Position numbers and translations under genes: made by a program. Below the pieces are notes generated by a model that worked only from the letters and a program-made list of their open reading frames with translations, was not told the DNA's origin and searched no databases. Source: Membranipora membranacea (taxonomy: Eukaryota > Bryozoa > Gymnolaemata > Cheilostomatida > Membraniporidae). Taken from it: a DNA stretch of 64,000 nucleotides. Position 1 is the first letter of the stretch; the number at the start of each line of letters is the position of its first letter. Below, in pieces: positions 47,701-59,952 of the stretch. The stretch spans positions 4,156,001-4,220,000 of the forward strand of contig OU612072.1 of NCBI GenBank assembly GCA_914767715.1, read 5' to 3'.

Positions 47701-47988
47701 TTAAGGCGAAAAGCCGCAGCTGATTTATGGGCGAGGCAATTCCTAATCAGGCACAGCGGTATGCATTTTGAGAGCTAGCTTTGTGTTAATTTTTATCAAT
47801 GACTGATATTAAACTATTGGCTTGTGTCCTACCTCGAGCCAGATTTGTCGTTTACAGAGTAATAAGTACGCAAAAGGTCTTCTTTCTCTCGGCATACTTG
47901 AGCAGGGAGTAGATTGGATGATGGTCATTGGATGTAACTCTATGGAAATTTTAGCAGTATGGACAGGTTGTCTCTCCATTTTTTTCAG

Positions 47989-49375
47989 GTAGTTTCATAC
48001 CGCCTGAGCGACCTAACATGTGATGAGCTTGTTCATTGCATCAGGTATGTAGGATTTTCTTATGTCTTGTTTTCTCTAGAGACAATGTTTTGCTCCTTTC
48101 TGGAAGTTGTGTGAGCCAGTTCACTGCCAGATATAATTCTTCCAGTAAGATTGTTTTATGGCTTATTTAGAAGAAATATACACCTGAGGGTGCTTGGGAC
48201 TGGAACAATCAACCTTCAGCTTCACCTTCAAGCTTCCCCAATGGGATTCGAACCCATCGCAACTCCTGCGGCGATAATAGCCTGGCAGTGAATAGCAAGC
48301 GTGCTAACTGATTGCGCCATCTTACATCGCAAAAAGATAATGGATTGTTGGCGCAAACAAGCATACCAGCTATATAATCCTCGGAGTTGTGTTCTCTCGC
48401 CCCATAGCTCAATCAATCCACCATTGCCACCATATGCAACACAGCGTATGTGTTAGGGTTGTTGGCCTTATATGGCCCTTTGCTTGGTCCCCTTGTAGCC
48501 ATTTTTAGCTGTCTTTCTAGCTTGCCAGCATGTCTTTCCATGCTGTCACATGTCTTTCCATGAGGTAGGCAGAAGACGAGTACACACAAGAGGTATACAC
48601 CCAAGGGTATTTGGGACTGGAACAATCAACCTTGAAAGCTCCTCCAAAGGGATTCAAACCCATAACTTCTGCGGCACTTATGGCCTGGCAGATTGTTATA
48701 TGGCTTATTTACAGATAAATACAAAACATTAGTTGACTCACAAGCAAACATTGACCATAAATTTCTATCTTATAGCAGCAACAATTTCTTAATCTTAATA
48801 CTCATATCTTAATACTAACAAAACTCAGCAGCATAAGGGATAAATCCATGTGGGTGAAAATTTGGGTGAAGTTGTTTGTCCATCACTGAGTGGAACAAAT
48901 TTAAAGAGACTTTCTATAATGATAAAACTTGATTGAATCCCCAATCTGACAATCATTAGTGCCATCATCTGAGTTCTAATTGTTTATTGAGAGCGGTCTA
49001 ATGGTTTAGGTTAAGGATTGGCGATAAAGGGATCCAGGTTTTATACCATGTGTGAAAAAGTAAGTCTAGCTTGTTCTATTCTGGGCCATAAAACAGGAGA
49101 TCTGGCTGTATGTTTGTACAACCCAAACACAATAAAGAGAGTCCCACCTCTGTCTTTTGAAATTAACTAGCTGAGCTTAGAACAAGACCGGATGTGTAAA
49201 AAGAAAATAACCAACATTGCCCGTATCTCATGTTCAATGATTTTATCTATTTTATATTTTTTTTTTTTTCTTTTATTTAACCAGAATGATTGATGGAGCA
49301 ACACATCTAAGTGCAGACGAGATGGTAGAATACTGTAAAAAAGGTTGGAGTGAGTGGGGAGATAGCGTTAAATAG
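47989..49375 (+). CDS. Two terminal exons of an unrecognised gene (partial)
   Basis: Exon 47989-48044 (after TTTTTTTCAG, donor GTATGT) reads VVSYRLSDLTCDELVHCI. It joins in phase 2 to exon 49285-49375 (after a long pyrimidine tract and CCAG), which reads MIDGATHLSADEMVEYCKKG and on to a TAG. Together they give about 48 residues, a plausible C-terminus. Both acceptors are strong and the phases match. Upstream exons must end in phase 0 and were not found; they may lie before the duplicated block or have been lost. I do not recognise the family. Confidence 0.5.
48183..48695 (-). repeat. Two copies of a second tRNA-like SINE family
   Basis: About 48183-48330 and 48595-48695 both contain TTGGGACTGGAACAATCAAC and a reverse B-box (GGATTCGAACCC in the first, degenerate in the second), followed by GGCCTGGCAG-like sequence. 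Both are in the intron between 48044 and 49285. Confidence 0.7.
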
Positions 49376-49439
49376 TATAATGGCACACACCCTATTCAAA
49401 TTGCATCTCAAATTCCCCACAAGGAAGGATTATTATTCC

Positions 49440-50495
49440 ATCTTATAATTGATTATATTACATTTATATTACATATCACAGACAATATTACATGTTGCAA
49501 AATTCATTGTAAATACTGGCCTTAAAAGTAGACACGAACGAAAACAGAAAAAAGCTCTGTAGGATTGTGTAAAACAAAATATCATTTAAAGTATGTACAA
49601 GGTGGCGTAAAAAACTGTCTCTGCCCCATGCTCCTCTATATTTAACAGTTCGATATCTTCCGGAGGGGAATTGACTCAAAAATTCATTGATGAAATGGTC
49701 ATCGTCTTATATGTATTTGATGGCAAGTGTTTTTGTTAATTTATGAATGTGTAAATCTATGTTGTGATACTCGATACCAAGTTTAGAACAATCTTTAAAA
49801 ATCTTTCTGATAGCCTTTTTATCACAAACAAACATCATTTTCGACTCAATAAAAGTTCTATAAAGCTGCGTGACTAGTTTTGTATCTGCACCCAGAGCAT
49901 GAAAACGCCTCACAACATATAATCTCTGTTTAGCTTTAGAAATGACCATATCTGCATGCTCACTAAATCTTAGTGTGTTATCAATCAATATGCCAAGATA
50001 CCTGACAGAGCTGGAAAGCTCGATAGGCGTTTCGTCTAACACCAGCTGCGGGACATCAGGAGCAACTCGGGCGGAAGAGAAAACCATCTCATGTTTTTTA
50101 CCTGCGTTCAATAACAGGTCGTCAGCAGCGCAGACACTGGCAATGCGGCTGACTTCATCAAAGTATAGCATGTTGTTGGTAGTAGGGTCACCAATAAAGC
50201 CCAGCAGCACTGTATCGTCAGCAAACTTTATCACGGTAGCTTTGTCATATGAAGCCCGGATACTATCGGTGTAGAGGATAAAGAGAACAGGACTCAGCAC
50301 TGTCCCTTGTGGCATGCGGTCCGAGATGGCATCAGGGCTGGTGCGGGTGTACTGCAGGTGGTTGGTAAGGAAACTCAAAACCCAGTTCATGATAGAGACG
50401 TCGAGGTGAGCCATTCTTGAGATTAGGGTACTAATGTTGATGTTGTTGAAAGCAGAGCTGAAATCTAAGAACAGCGCTCTGCTCTGATTGATTGA
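49440..50495 (-). pseudogene. 5'-truncated CR1-like LINE, copy 1
   Basis: The 50414-49707 frame reads a reverse-transcriptase C-terminal half with MPQGTVLSPVLFILYTDS and an intact FADDTVLLG. It then has RYLGILIDNTLRF and a C-terminal segment (AIRKIFKDCSKLGIEY) that passes, after a frameshift, into QFPSGRYRTVKYRGAWGRDS at 49679-49600. The 5' part of the enzyme and the endonuclease are missing. The 3' end is next to ATTG-rich sequence, as in LINEs that end in microsatellites. Confidence 0.87.
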
Positions 50496-51780
50496 TTGAT
50501 TTATTACATATCACGGACAATATTACATGTTGCAAAATTCAGTGTAAATACCGGCCTTAAAAGTACGTGACAGACATGAACAAAAACAGAAAAAAAGCTC
50601 TGTAGGATTGTTTAAAACAATTTTTCTCATGTCAATTATTGTTACACAATCAAATGGCTGCAACTTTACGAATTGGTTTATACTTTTATTTACGCAATGC
50701 GTGAAATAGACTTCAGGTATAAAGAACAAATTTCATTCATGGCAATAAGAGTTTTGGCGAAGAATAGGACGCCGACGGGTTGGTGAATGCCGATTCACCC
50801 CAGCTGTGACCGTTTGAATTTTGGGTGATGGTTAGTCACACGTTCCAAGATTAGTCTCCAAACACAAACAGAAATCTCCAGATCGTGAGGATGATTGGTC
50901 TAAATCTGTGTAAGTGTTGGTCTCGTAATCGAAAAATTGAGTGCTCTACTGTAGCAGGTAATCCTGTGGCACTCTTCTCACACGTTCTACAACTAGAAAG
51001 AACATCATGTGAGTAACAAATACAAGGTGATCGAAGGGGGGGGATGGAGGGTTTCAAAAACTCGAGAGAACAGTGCTACCTTGTCTGAGGCAAAGAAAGG
51101 AAAGGAAAGCTAATGACCTTTGCCCAACATTAAATATCCTGATGTTCAGCCAATCAGAATCCAGAGTTGCTTCAACAACCAAGCTGTGAGGAAAGCCTCA
51201 TTAACCATGAGAAGCCAACTCATAAATACACAAACAAGTTTAATCTAAAAAATCCATTTCTTACAAAATGGTTATATCATTTCAAGTATGTACAAGGTAT
51301 CGTAAAAAACTGTCTCTGCCCCATGCTCCTCTATATTTAACAGTTCGATATCTTCCGGAGGGGAATTGACTCAGAAATTCATTGATGAAATGGTCACCGT
51401 CTTCTATGTTTTTGATGGCAAGTGTTTTTGTTAATTTCTGAATGTGTAAATCTATGTCGCGATACTCGATACCAAGTTTAGAACAATCTTTAAAAATCTT
51501 TCTGATAGCCTTTTTATCACTGGCATAGATACAAGTAATAATAATAGGTAAGCAATAGGAGACGAGGAACATTATAAAGCTGTCGAATAACATGTTTTGC
51601 GAGAGGTTTAGAGCTAAAATACACAAAATTCCTAGCAATATACATTCTTCTAGCTCCCGCTGTAACCACTGAATGTACATGCTCATGGAATCTCAAATCC
51701 TGATCCACTATAACACCAAGGTATCTAACTTTATCAGACAATGCAATATTTGTTCCATTTAATACAAGAGAGGGGTGTGA
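50496..51780 (-). pseudogene. 5'-truncated CR1-like LINE, copy 2
   Basis: Its 3' end (50496-50620) matches that of copy 1, including (ATTG)n and the stretch near TTGCAAAATTCA. The segment 51741-51282 carries VRYLGVIVDQDLRFHEH and then the same AIRKIFKDCSKLGIEY and GRYRTVKYRGAWGRDS blocks. Between 50770 and 51280 the LINE is interrupted by unrelated sequence. The part before the shared C-terminus differs clearly from copy 1. Confidence 0.75.
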
Positions 51781-53774
51781 GTTTTAACATGCCGGGTTGA
51801 GAACATCAATATATCAATGAGCTGAACTTCAATTTTAGAGGATGAATACACAACAAGGAAGCGTTTGGGAAGTCATAGAGAACTATGGTATATCATAAGC
51901 TGATGATTATGTTTGTCACAAGTGGGAGGAAGGGGGTGTTTTCTCACCCGCTCCAATCATAGCCCTCAATCAAAGTGCCATTTGTGTTTTTTTATCTCAT
52001 AGTTGTCACTGCTTCAGCGGCCAAGTAGAGTGTTATGCTTTGACGAGTTACCTCGGACTTCCAACTTTAGGAAGGTAACGGTTATCTCTTTATTCAAATA
52101 AATAGGGATCATATTAAAGTCTTAACACTTGGTAAGAAAAGGCGTTGTACGTGCGTCAGAAATAATTAGCAATTGGCATAGAAGACCCTGGCAATATACT
52201 CTTAAAGAAAATTTTCTGATTAAGTGCCTCGGAAATATATATCAATTAATTCCATTGTATACACTAGATTTTGAAGGCACCATAGTACATCATGAATATC
52301 TTGTGAATTTTTTCCAGCATGACCTGAAGAAGTTGAGGGAACTTGTGATAGAATGAATAGAGACAGATGTGGATATTGGCGTTGTGCCTCGAGTAGACGA
52401 TCTTGTGTTCTGATTAAGATTTTATAATAAATATGGCTGAGAGATTCAATGCCCCCATGAATATTCACACCATTCAGGCAGCCATCCTTCCTGGGCTGTA
52501 AACATTGTCAAATAATTCTCATTATTTACTATAATATCTAATTTTTTCTCTGGGTTGGAAGTTTGGTTTATTAACGCGGCAATCCAGCATTTTTTGACTA
52601 AAAGGCTACAGTTAATGGTCCTAGCTTCTCAACATTTTGACTTCAATCACTCGAAACTTACACTTAAGTGGATATTTTGAAGTTATATGTTATAGAAGTA
52701 TACACGGGTGAATATGGTACAATGTAGCGCTATTGATTGGATTCCTCCTAGAGTGCAGTGTGTTTAGTGCCAAAATGCTGTAGTAGCAGTGGTTTACGCA
52801 TCATATTGCGCTGTATTTTTAGGTTGTCTTAACCAGTATACGCGATTTTTCAATTGCTTTATGATATTTCCCAGATAACCCAGTAATTGTATCGCCTGAG
52901 TTTGATTCTGTTTGCCCCGATGTTAAATTGCCCTTCCCATTCCACTTCTTAGCTGCGGGAGTGGGCAATTCAGAATGCATGCTATTTCAAACAATCTTGA
53001 CTCATTATTTGTGAATTTAGCTGGTGACAAATTACTATCACCAAACAGAGCTCCATTCATTGATTGGCTTGATTTAAATTGAGTTGTCTGAAGGCAAAAA
53101 TAGAGAAACACACCATTGAAGCGAACATGAAACTTTTTCAGACATTTAAATCTTAGAATATGAACAAATGCGAAAAATAAGACGTCAATTATTTTTGAAC
53201 CTTACGTCTAGAGAAGCCACTTCTGATAGACGCTGAAACAAAGGTGCATCATGGCTCTGTGAACGTCATCCAACTTTAGAGGAAATTCGCTGGTAGATTA
53301 TTTATGTGAATTGCAATCTTTAGAAAGAAGTTGCCATAGGTGAATGCTGGTTCTATACAGGAAACAGAAATTAATGTTTGATTATCGAATATCCTGATCA
53401 GATTGTTAGATTGTCAGGCCTGGTAAGGTTTTCACATGGTACGAACGAACGCAGGTGTCAACTGGGTTATGTTTGATTTAAGACGATACATTTTTAATCC
53501 ACAGTTGCTTAGGATCATTTAGCACACTTGAAATGACAAGGAAGTATAACTAGTAATGACCCCCTAAGAGATTTAGAAGTGTCAGTTACCTACAAATATG
53601 GTCTTGCTGGGACAACAGGCAGCTAGATTAATACAATCTAGATTTGGATGCCAAGAGTAAGGACAAATTTGGCAAACACTTTCTAACCTGTATGCTCGAA
53701 ATCCTGGCACTTCTCAATGACGTTAAATTTGGGGTTAAAATTGCAAGTATTTTTTTCTGTCCGAAGAGAAATGC

Positions 53775-53961
53775 AGGCGCCTTAAGGGCACGGCCGCCAT
53801 ATCCAGCGCCAAGTTGCTCTCAGTTTGCAGGCAGGTCAGAGCACACCTGAGGCGTCATTAGAGCCTAGTAGTCGATAGGCTGCAGCGAGATTTGAACCCG
53901 AGACCTCTGACGCTTGCGACAGAGTGCAGGCGCTCTAACCAACTGAGCTACCTCCTACTCC
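53775..53961 (-). mobile_element. tRNA-derived SINE (family 1), reverse copy
   Basis: On the minus strand it starts GGAGTAGGAGGTAGCTCAGT, has the B-box GGGTTCAAATC and the tail CTGACCTGCCTGCAAACTGA. It is one of the best preserved copies in the window. Confidence 0.85.
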
Positions 53962-54743
53962 TACTCTGAATTTGGCACTTCTTAGTGACTCTGGCTGATA
54001 TAATTAGCTTTTCTCTTGGCTATCAGAAGGGATTTCTGTTTTCATTTCTAATTACAGCTAACCCGGTCTCAGCATACCAGCATCACAATAAGAGCCTGAG
54101 ACATTAACCATTGTGGTGATTCAGTAGAGCATATCAGTGGAAATTAAAATTTTACCGAACTAAAAGCTGTTCAGTGCTATGTAGGTTACAGTTATGATTT
54201 GGAGTTTGTTGATGTTTTCTGACAGTCTATCTTGACTAGGAAGTTGTATGCGTGCCATAAAGCTCAATGAGGGATTAAGGCAAACCATCTTTCCTTGTTC
54301 TGGTAGGTAACATAACTGAAGTATCCAGTGTCAATAAAATTTAATTATTTCATCATTATAAAATATTAATCACAAGATATCAACACATGAACGTGTCAGT
54401 ACAGCAAAATAATTGCTTGAGAACCACACACCTCCCGCACACGATATCCTTTTCATCACCGTAAACTTGCAGCTTACGGTGTTAACTAAGGATGTCAAAC
54501 ATTCCTGGTATCACTCATTGATAGCCGTTGGTATTTGGTTCATTGCTTTGGTACCACTTTGATGCAGCCATTCCAGCCATTAATCTTGATAATCTTCAAA
54601 TCAAAGTTTATTAAAATTGTTTACTATTGGCTCTGTACCAAGCAAAACCAATTTTTTCCATGTCAGAGTTTTCTATTTATATGGGGTATGTTGCGCCAAC
54701 CCCATCTGTCTGTGAATAATTGCAGAAATTATTTCACATAAAT

Positions 54744-54750
54744 TATAAAC
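54744..54750 (+). promoter_or_regulatory. Possible TATA box of the 143-aa secreted gene
   Basis: TATAAAC lies about 45 bp upstream of the ATG at 54792, which has a strong initiation context (CAACCATGG). Confidence 0.35.
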
Positions 54751-54791
54751 AGTGATAATTACCATTTTGGATCAATCAGCTAGCTACAACC

Positions 54792-57778
54792 ATGGCGACA
54801 GGAGGTACTAGACTCGTATCTGTTATAACTTTGATATTGTTTGCTCTGTTTTTATTTGGGGTAAGTTGTCTATGTACACATATATGATTAAAAAGATCAG
54901 ATGACACATCACACACCACATCCTGGAGCATGGGCAGAGAAAAATTGATTGCCTTATCGGGTAGGCTGCATTGTCTGGGCCAGGTGGCTTGCTGTTTGCA
55001 TGCAGGTTGGAGCACACCTGGGGCCCAACCAAACCCCTGTAGTCGATGGACTGCAGTGGGATTGAGCCAACAAAATATATCACTTCCATGCTGAAGGACC
55101 AGCGCTCTAACCAACTGAGCCACCTCCTACTCGTTATGTGTATGTGTATGTGGATATATAGATACTAGCCCTCCAATGTCTCCACCGTTGTCTGGTAGCA
55201 TGATACTTATACCTGGCATCGACCAGGCAGAATGTACCATTAAAGGGCAACCAGGGTTTCAAACGACTTCTCATTGATCAATAGCGCATTGCATATTCTG
55301 CATAGGGAAAAATACAAAATCCAATTCGGATGTTTATTCAGCCAGAATTCTTGTGAAACGTTTCATCCATCAGGTACTCAAACTTAGCTAAAATAGAATA
55401 CCACAGAGCAGTTTCTTGTTCCTGTTATTATTTAGCCTGTGCTCTATCATCATTACAGCAATGTCTTGGAACCTCTCCTAAACTGAAGAGTAACCCAGCT
55501 TAGAGTCAGCAACTACCTTGAGTTTTGCATCGCCTAATGCGCCAATCTGATGCTGCCTAGCACATTATTTACTGCCCATTAATGCGTTGCTGCGAAGCCT
55601 TGGTTGCCCTTTAAGTGGTTTTCCATACCGCAAGTTTTACTAACAAAAATTCTGTTCTCTCTAATTCACTTGCTGTCCAGTATACAATGAGACAGGTTTT
55701 CAGTCACAGCGTTATATTTTCAATTCCAACTAGATTGTCATACATTTCTGGTTTATCTCCAGCAAGCCAGCAGACATGATATGCTGAGCTGAGAAGGATT
55801 TTCCCGTGTGCAGGCTAGAAAATGTTAAGATTCCATTAGTAACATGAAAAAAAATGGATGATATGCAGCTTTCAGTGGAAAAAATATATGTGTTCCCCCC
55901 CCCCCCCCCCCCCTACACCAGTGAAGAATGGCACAAGAATTGACAGTTACGCTTGAGGATGTTTCATCAGAATTTTAACCCTTCAAGTGGCTGCATTTAA
56001 TCAGAACGTCAATCGGGTGCCGACTAGTTTTTCTACTGGTGTCATTCCACTGTGACAATGTGTATAAAGGTTGATATAGGGCGTGGTTGCTTGAATTTCA
56101 GAAAGGATGGAATTAATTACCTTTTAATTTTCTCTTGAATATGTAGCCATTGAAAGTTGATGCTGTCAAGAGAATAAGGTTAACAGGATTCAGTCCGCTC
56201 AGTGAAAGAGGTAAGCTAGACTTAAAATAGGAGCAAATCTGTAGTAAATTACATATTTCTTCATACTGTTAGCTGCAAATATTTTCCACGATTTCAAGGC
56301 AGTGAAAGTCATCCGTTTTGTCAGTATTTCGTTCCTTGATCAAAAGTTTTTCCAAAAGGTCTATATTAATTTATGTGTCGTTTAGTGAAGAGGCCAAACC
56401 TAAATACTGATAATAGTTCTCTGACTCAGGGGTAGATCATAAGATACAAATCCACTACATTCATCCTGTTTCAGGGATATTCATCTTGTCTCCAACTTTC
56501 ATTTCCCGCAAACATCCATGATTGCGTGCCATCAAAAACTTAAATATCAAGGCTCCAGCTTCTAGTTTCACTTGGATGTGCCCTTAAATATAAAAAGCTG
56601 ATTCCCTAACTATATGCAATTCTCTAATACCTTCTGTGCTTTTTCAGGAAGATGTCCATCACAGCTGACCTGCTCTCATAGCTCATTCTGTAACCTATTT
56701 GATCGTGACACATACATTTACCATGTAAGTTTTTGTTGGTTAGTTGATGCATTCTAAATTAGAATATGACTAGATAACCCATATCACTAGAGCCTTCTTT
56801 CTTCAGCATAGAAAACACTGAGAGATAATAATTAATAAGGAAGACTGAGCACTGTGATAATTTATGTGACTGTGTGTTACAGCCTATAGTTATGTGTGTT
56901 GGAAGTGTTGGGCTATATAAAACATAATTTTGGTCCTTACATTTATCCTTGTTAAACTATGCATATAGTTATCTTTTTTAGAATTCAGAGCTCTGTAATG
57001 GATGCCCATTGCCATGTGATCCCATAATAAAAGCACAGACCTGCCCTTTGCTGCAAGGTTGTCAAGTTCTGGATGAGTGTCACACCATCAAACAAGGAGC
57101 ACATCGATGGTTCAACCGGGTAAGGCAAAGATAGAGACTTAATTTATGTTGACGCTGAGAAAGCGTAAAAATCCATACACTGTGTTTTCTTGATATCTTA
57201 TAAATTATAATTCAGATTGTTTTGAACTAGCTTCATGGTTGAATTCCATTTTGAGTAATCTTATTCTGTTCTGCTTGACAAAATATGACTGGTCACAAAT
57301 TTATTTATACTCAGACCACGTAAATGACAGAAACAGTGCAGGGATGTCATGTGATTCAATAAAACGGTAACATTAATCACTGTCACAATGTAAAATAAAC
57401 TCAGTAAAATAAAAAAAAACATCTGAATTTTGTTTTCCAAAATGGAATATGGCTTTTTCAGTTAAATTTGGGATTATTGAGAGTGGCATACCCTTCTCCC
57501 CGCGGTGTCTGCATGCTATTAAAATTTTACAAGTTAAATCATGAATAAAATATCACAAAACCAATTTTGAAAGCTGCAAACTGTTGAGATCTGCAACTTG
57601 TATAGATATCCTTGATGTATGAATAAAAGACGGCTATTGCAACAGTTCATAGCAGACTATCAGATTCTACAATGACACATTTTTTACTTTGCAGGCTGGA
57701 ACTTGGCACTGGTGCAAGCATCAATGTGATCAGTGTCTTGACACAGACGATGATGTAGATGATTTTGAGGAGGAATAA
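54792..57778 (+). CDS. Small secreted cysteine-rich protein, 143 aa, acidic tail
   Basis: Five exons, 54792-54860, 56147-56210, 56648-56724, 56982-57119 and 57695-57778, join in phases 0, 1, 0, 0 for 432 nt. Residues 1-23 are a signal peptide (VSVITLILFALFLFG). Two six-cysteine modules follow: one from RCPSQLTCSHSSFC to LCNGCPLPC, and one from TCPLLQGCQVLDEC to WCKHQCDQC. Both have CPxxxxC, a third Cys a few residues on, a 15-20 residue gap, then three closely spaced Cys. The C-terminus is strongly acidic (DTDDDVDDFEEE). An intron splits each module in the gap. Role unknown; an extracellular or matrix function is likely. The same module builds the convergent gene at 59953-63248. Confidence 0.85.
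54940..55132 (-). mobile_element. tRNA-derived SINE (family 1), diverged reverse copy
   Basis: On the minus strand it starts GAGTAGGAGGTGGCTCAGTT and ends with a tail near CTCCAACCTGCATGCAAACA. The B-box is damaged. It lies in intron 1 of the 143-aa secreted gene. Confidence 0.78.
55240..55614 (+). mobile_element. TTAA-flanked MITE, single copy
   Basis: Its ends TTAAAGGGCAACCAGGGTTTC and CTTGGTTGCCCTTTAA and its interior match 21129-21504 at high identity. It lies in intron 1 of the 143-aa secreted gene. A poly-C run at about 55893-55912 follows. Confidence 0.88.
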
Positions 57779-58185
57779 AGATTCACCACATGCAGAGAAT
57801 CACTGACTTATATTTTTCTCTTCAATCAGTTTTCGTCTCCATGTATTAATAATGTAACAAAGCTTCAATGCGATTGACAGCTGCACTAGTGCATTCAGAC
57901 AAAGTTGTTAGTGTTAGACCATTAAAACAAAATAGGATCATTCTTTATTCTAGTTTTATTATTTTCATTGAAGAGATATAGAATGAAAATTTACTTAATT
58001 ATCATTAAAAGGGAAACTGACATCAAAATTTATTATTTTGGATCGTAAAAACAAGTGGTAAGCTGTTTGCCTGGATATTGCCTGGTCACATGTTTTTCCT
58101 AAAATTGTGTAGCATATCAATAATGTATTTACTGTCATTTTCTCTATGGGAAATTTTTTTTTTGTGAGGAATGTTTCACGTTATA

Positions 58186-58998
58186 CTAGATCCACCTGTT
58201 TTTCCTGGTTACACACTTAAAGCACAGTTTGCATCTTACTCCGTTAATCTAACACATACAGCAGCGAATTACGATCAAAATAAAATATTTTCTTTAGCCT
58301 GAAGCGCAATCATAGTTTTAAATGCTTGAAACATAAGCACAAAGTGTGCCTTTATAGCAAGCATGATAAACAGATAATAATCTAGAGGTGTATTTAAGAC
58401 CTGAGGGGTGACTCAATGTTAGCTAGCGCTAATTTTTCCTAGCTTGAATGAGAGCGTATATGGTGCAAAGTGGTATTGGTGAATGTAAGCCAGTTTCAGT
58501 ATTCCAAACTTGTGCAGTAGGCTTATTTTTCGCCAGGGAAAACTTAACTCTTCTAAGACCAAATCTGAGACCAAAGATTCACTCATAATTTATTATATCG
58601 ACCTGTTTATTCCTCATTTCTTGATAAAATCTTTCCATACTTGTGCTTCTTGGCTGTTACTCTTGGACATTGTTTTGCGTTGCACTTAATCCCCGGACAA
58701 ACGTCTCACTTTCTGCATTAAGGACATTCTTCACAGCGAGTCCCACATTCCTTCAAACACAGAGGCTACAAGATTATAACCATTGTTTGGATAGCCAATA
58801 ATACAATTGTAGTAGTGAAGTTGTCTTACCAATCGTCAGTGTCGGCACAAGTCTTAACAACAAAGCACAAACACAAAACAAACCCTCATGATTTGGATAC
58901 TTCTTCCCACTCATCTACGTGTAGTTTGTTTGTTTAGGGCGGTAGCAGCGTGGAATGAACATCCAAGTTAAGGACCGTCAGTTTGCGCTTCTAAGAAC
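58186..58998 (-). pseudogene. Decayed duplicate of the last three exons of the WAP gene
   Basis: 58248-58186 matches the last exon (59953-60015): INGVRCKLCFKCVTRKN, still open. 58751-58632 matches the penultimate exon (60322-60441) but has a TAA and a TGA in frame within CGTRCEECP...DVCP. 58998-58914 is a faint match to exon 60666-60742 and has lost the frame. The order and spacing are the same as in the intact gene, so the piece arose by segmental duplication rather than from mRNA. Confidence 0.8.
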
Positions 58999-59389
58999 AA
59001 TGTTGACATCAGATTAAGTATTATGCTATTTAAACTGAAGATATCATTCGCATGTTAATTGAAAGCACCAAGAGTAGCGAGTGATACAAATTTTTGTGTC
59101 AATGTAAATTACCCGATCTAGTTAGCTAGCAGACATATGACGTTGAGCTGAGATGGATTTTCCCATTCTGCAAGCCGCAACATGTCTAAAAGTATTTCGG
59201 AAAAATAAAAAAAATTTAATGATGTGCAATCAAGTTTTTAGTGGTACTATTTGCCTGATGAATTTTTATCTTACTTAAGGTAATATATACCCCAGTACGG
59301 TATAAATATCATTGTTTTATACCAACATTTACAACTGATTGTAGCAAATCAAAGTGAAATGAATTTTCCCATGGTATTTTTGTTTGTAG

Positions 59390-59431
59390 GCTGGAAAGTG
59401 GCACTGGTGCAAGTATGAATGTGATCAATGA
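59390..59431 (+). pseudogene. Decayed duplicate of the last exon of the 143-aa secreted gene
   Basis: After an intact acceptor (TTTGTAG), the sequence reads AGKWHWCKYECDQ then TGA. The intact exon at 57695 reads AGTWHWCKHQCDQC. The stop replaces a conserved cysteine codon and the acidic tail is lost. Flanking 3' sequence also matches. Confidence 0.82.
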
Positions 59432-59952
59432 CCTGATACATGAGATATATAAATTTAAATAAATAAATAAGTTTTAATTGCATCAACCATCATCAGAAGA
59501 TGTTCTCCCTGATGATGAGGATTATTTAGAAGATAAATTAAGATTCACCAGAGGCATTTATATATCACAACAAAGGATAACTTGTATTTTTTAATCAAAT
59601 CAATTCCTGTCTCCATGTGTTAATAATGAATAAGCAAACTTAAATCCTTATGAAAACTGCACCAGCGCATCCAGATAAAGTTGAAGGGTTACATTCTTCA
59701 GTACATTGCCCATATTCAGAGGTTTATTGTTTTCACTTTAATCGAATAAGACGGTACATAAAGGTTACATGAGGTTTGATCACTCTAGGTCGTAGAAACA
59801 AATGGTCTGGTGGGGTACTGTAAAAGTTAAAGATCATCTATCTCTCTTTGCATCTTACATTGCTTGTTCAAATGTTGTTCTTGAAACCAGGTATGAGAGC
59901 GTAATAGAGTTAAACAGTCATTTTTCTGCGGAACATAGTTACTTTCACGTTT

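Larger units (their letters stand above)
51781..54791. other. Mostly non-coding stretch before the secreted-protein cluster
   Basis: A plus-strand frame at 52129-52356 (75 codons) has no matching splice sites or known motif and I do not call it. The SINE at 53775-53961 is listed separately. The promoter of the next gene is at the right edge. Confidence 0.45.

Noticed and set aside
52129-52356. 75-codon plus-strand ORF as a gene or exon
   Set aside because: No ATG context, no supporting splice partner and no recognisable motif.
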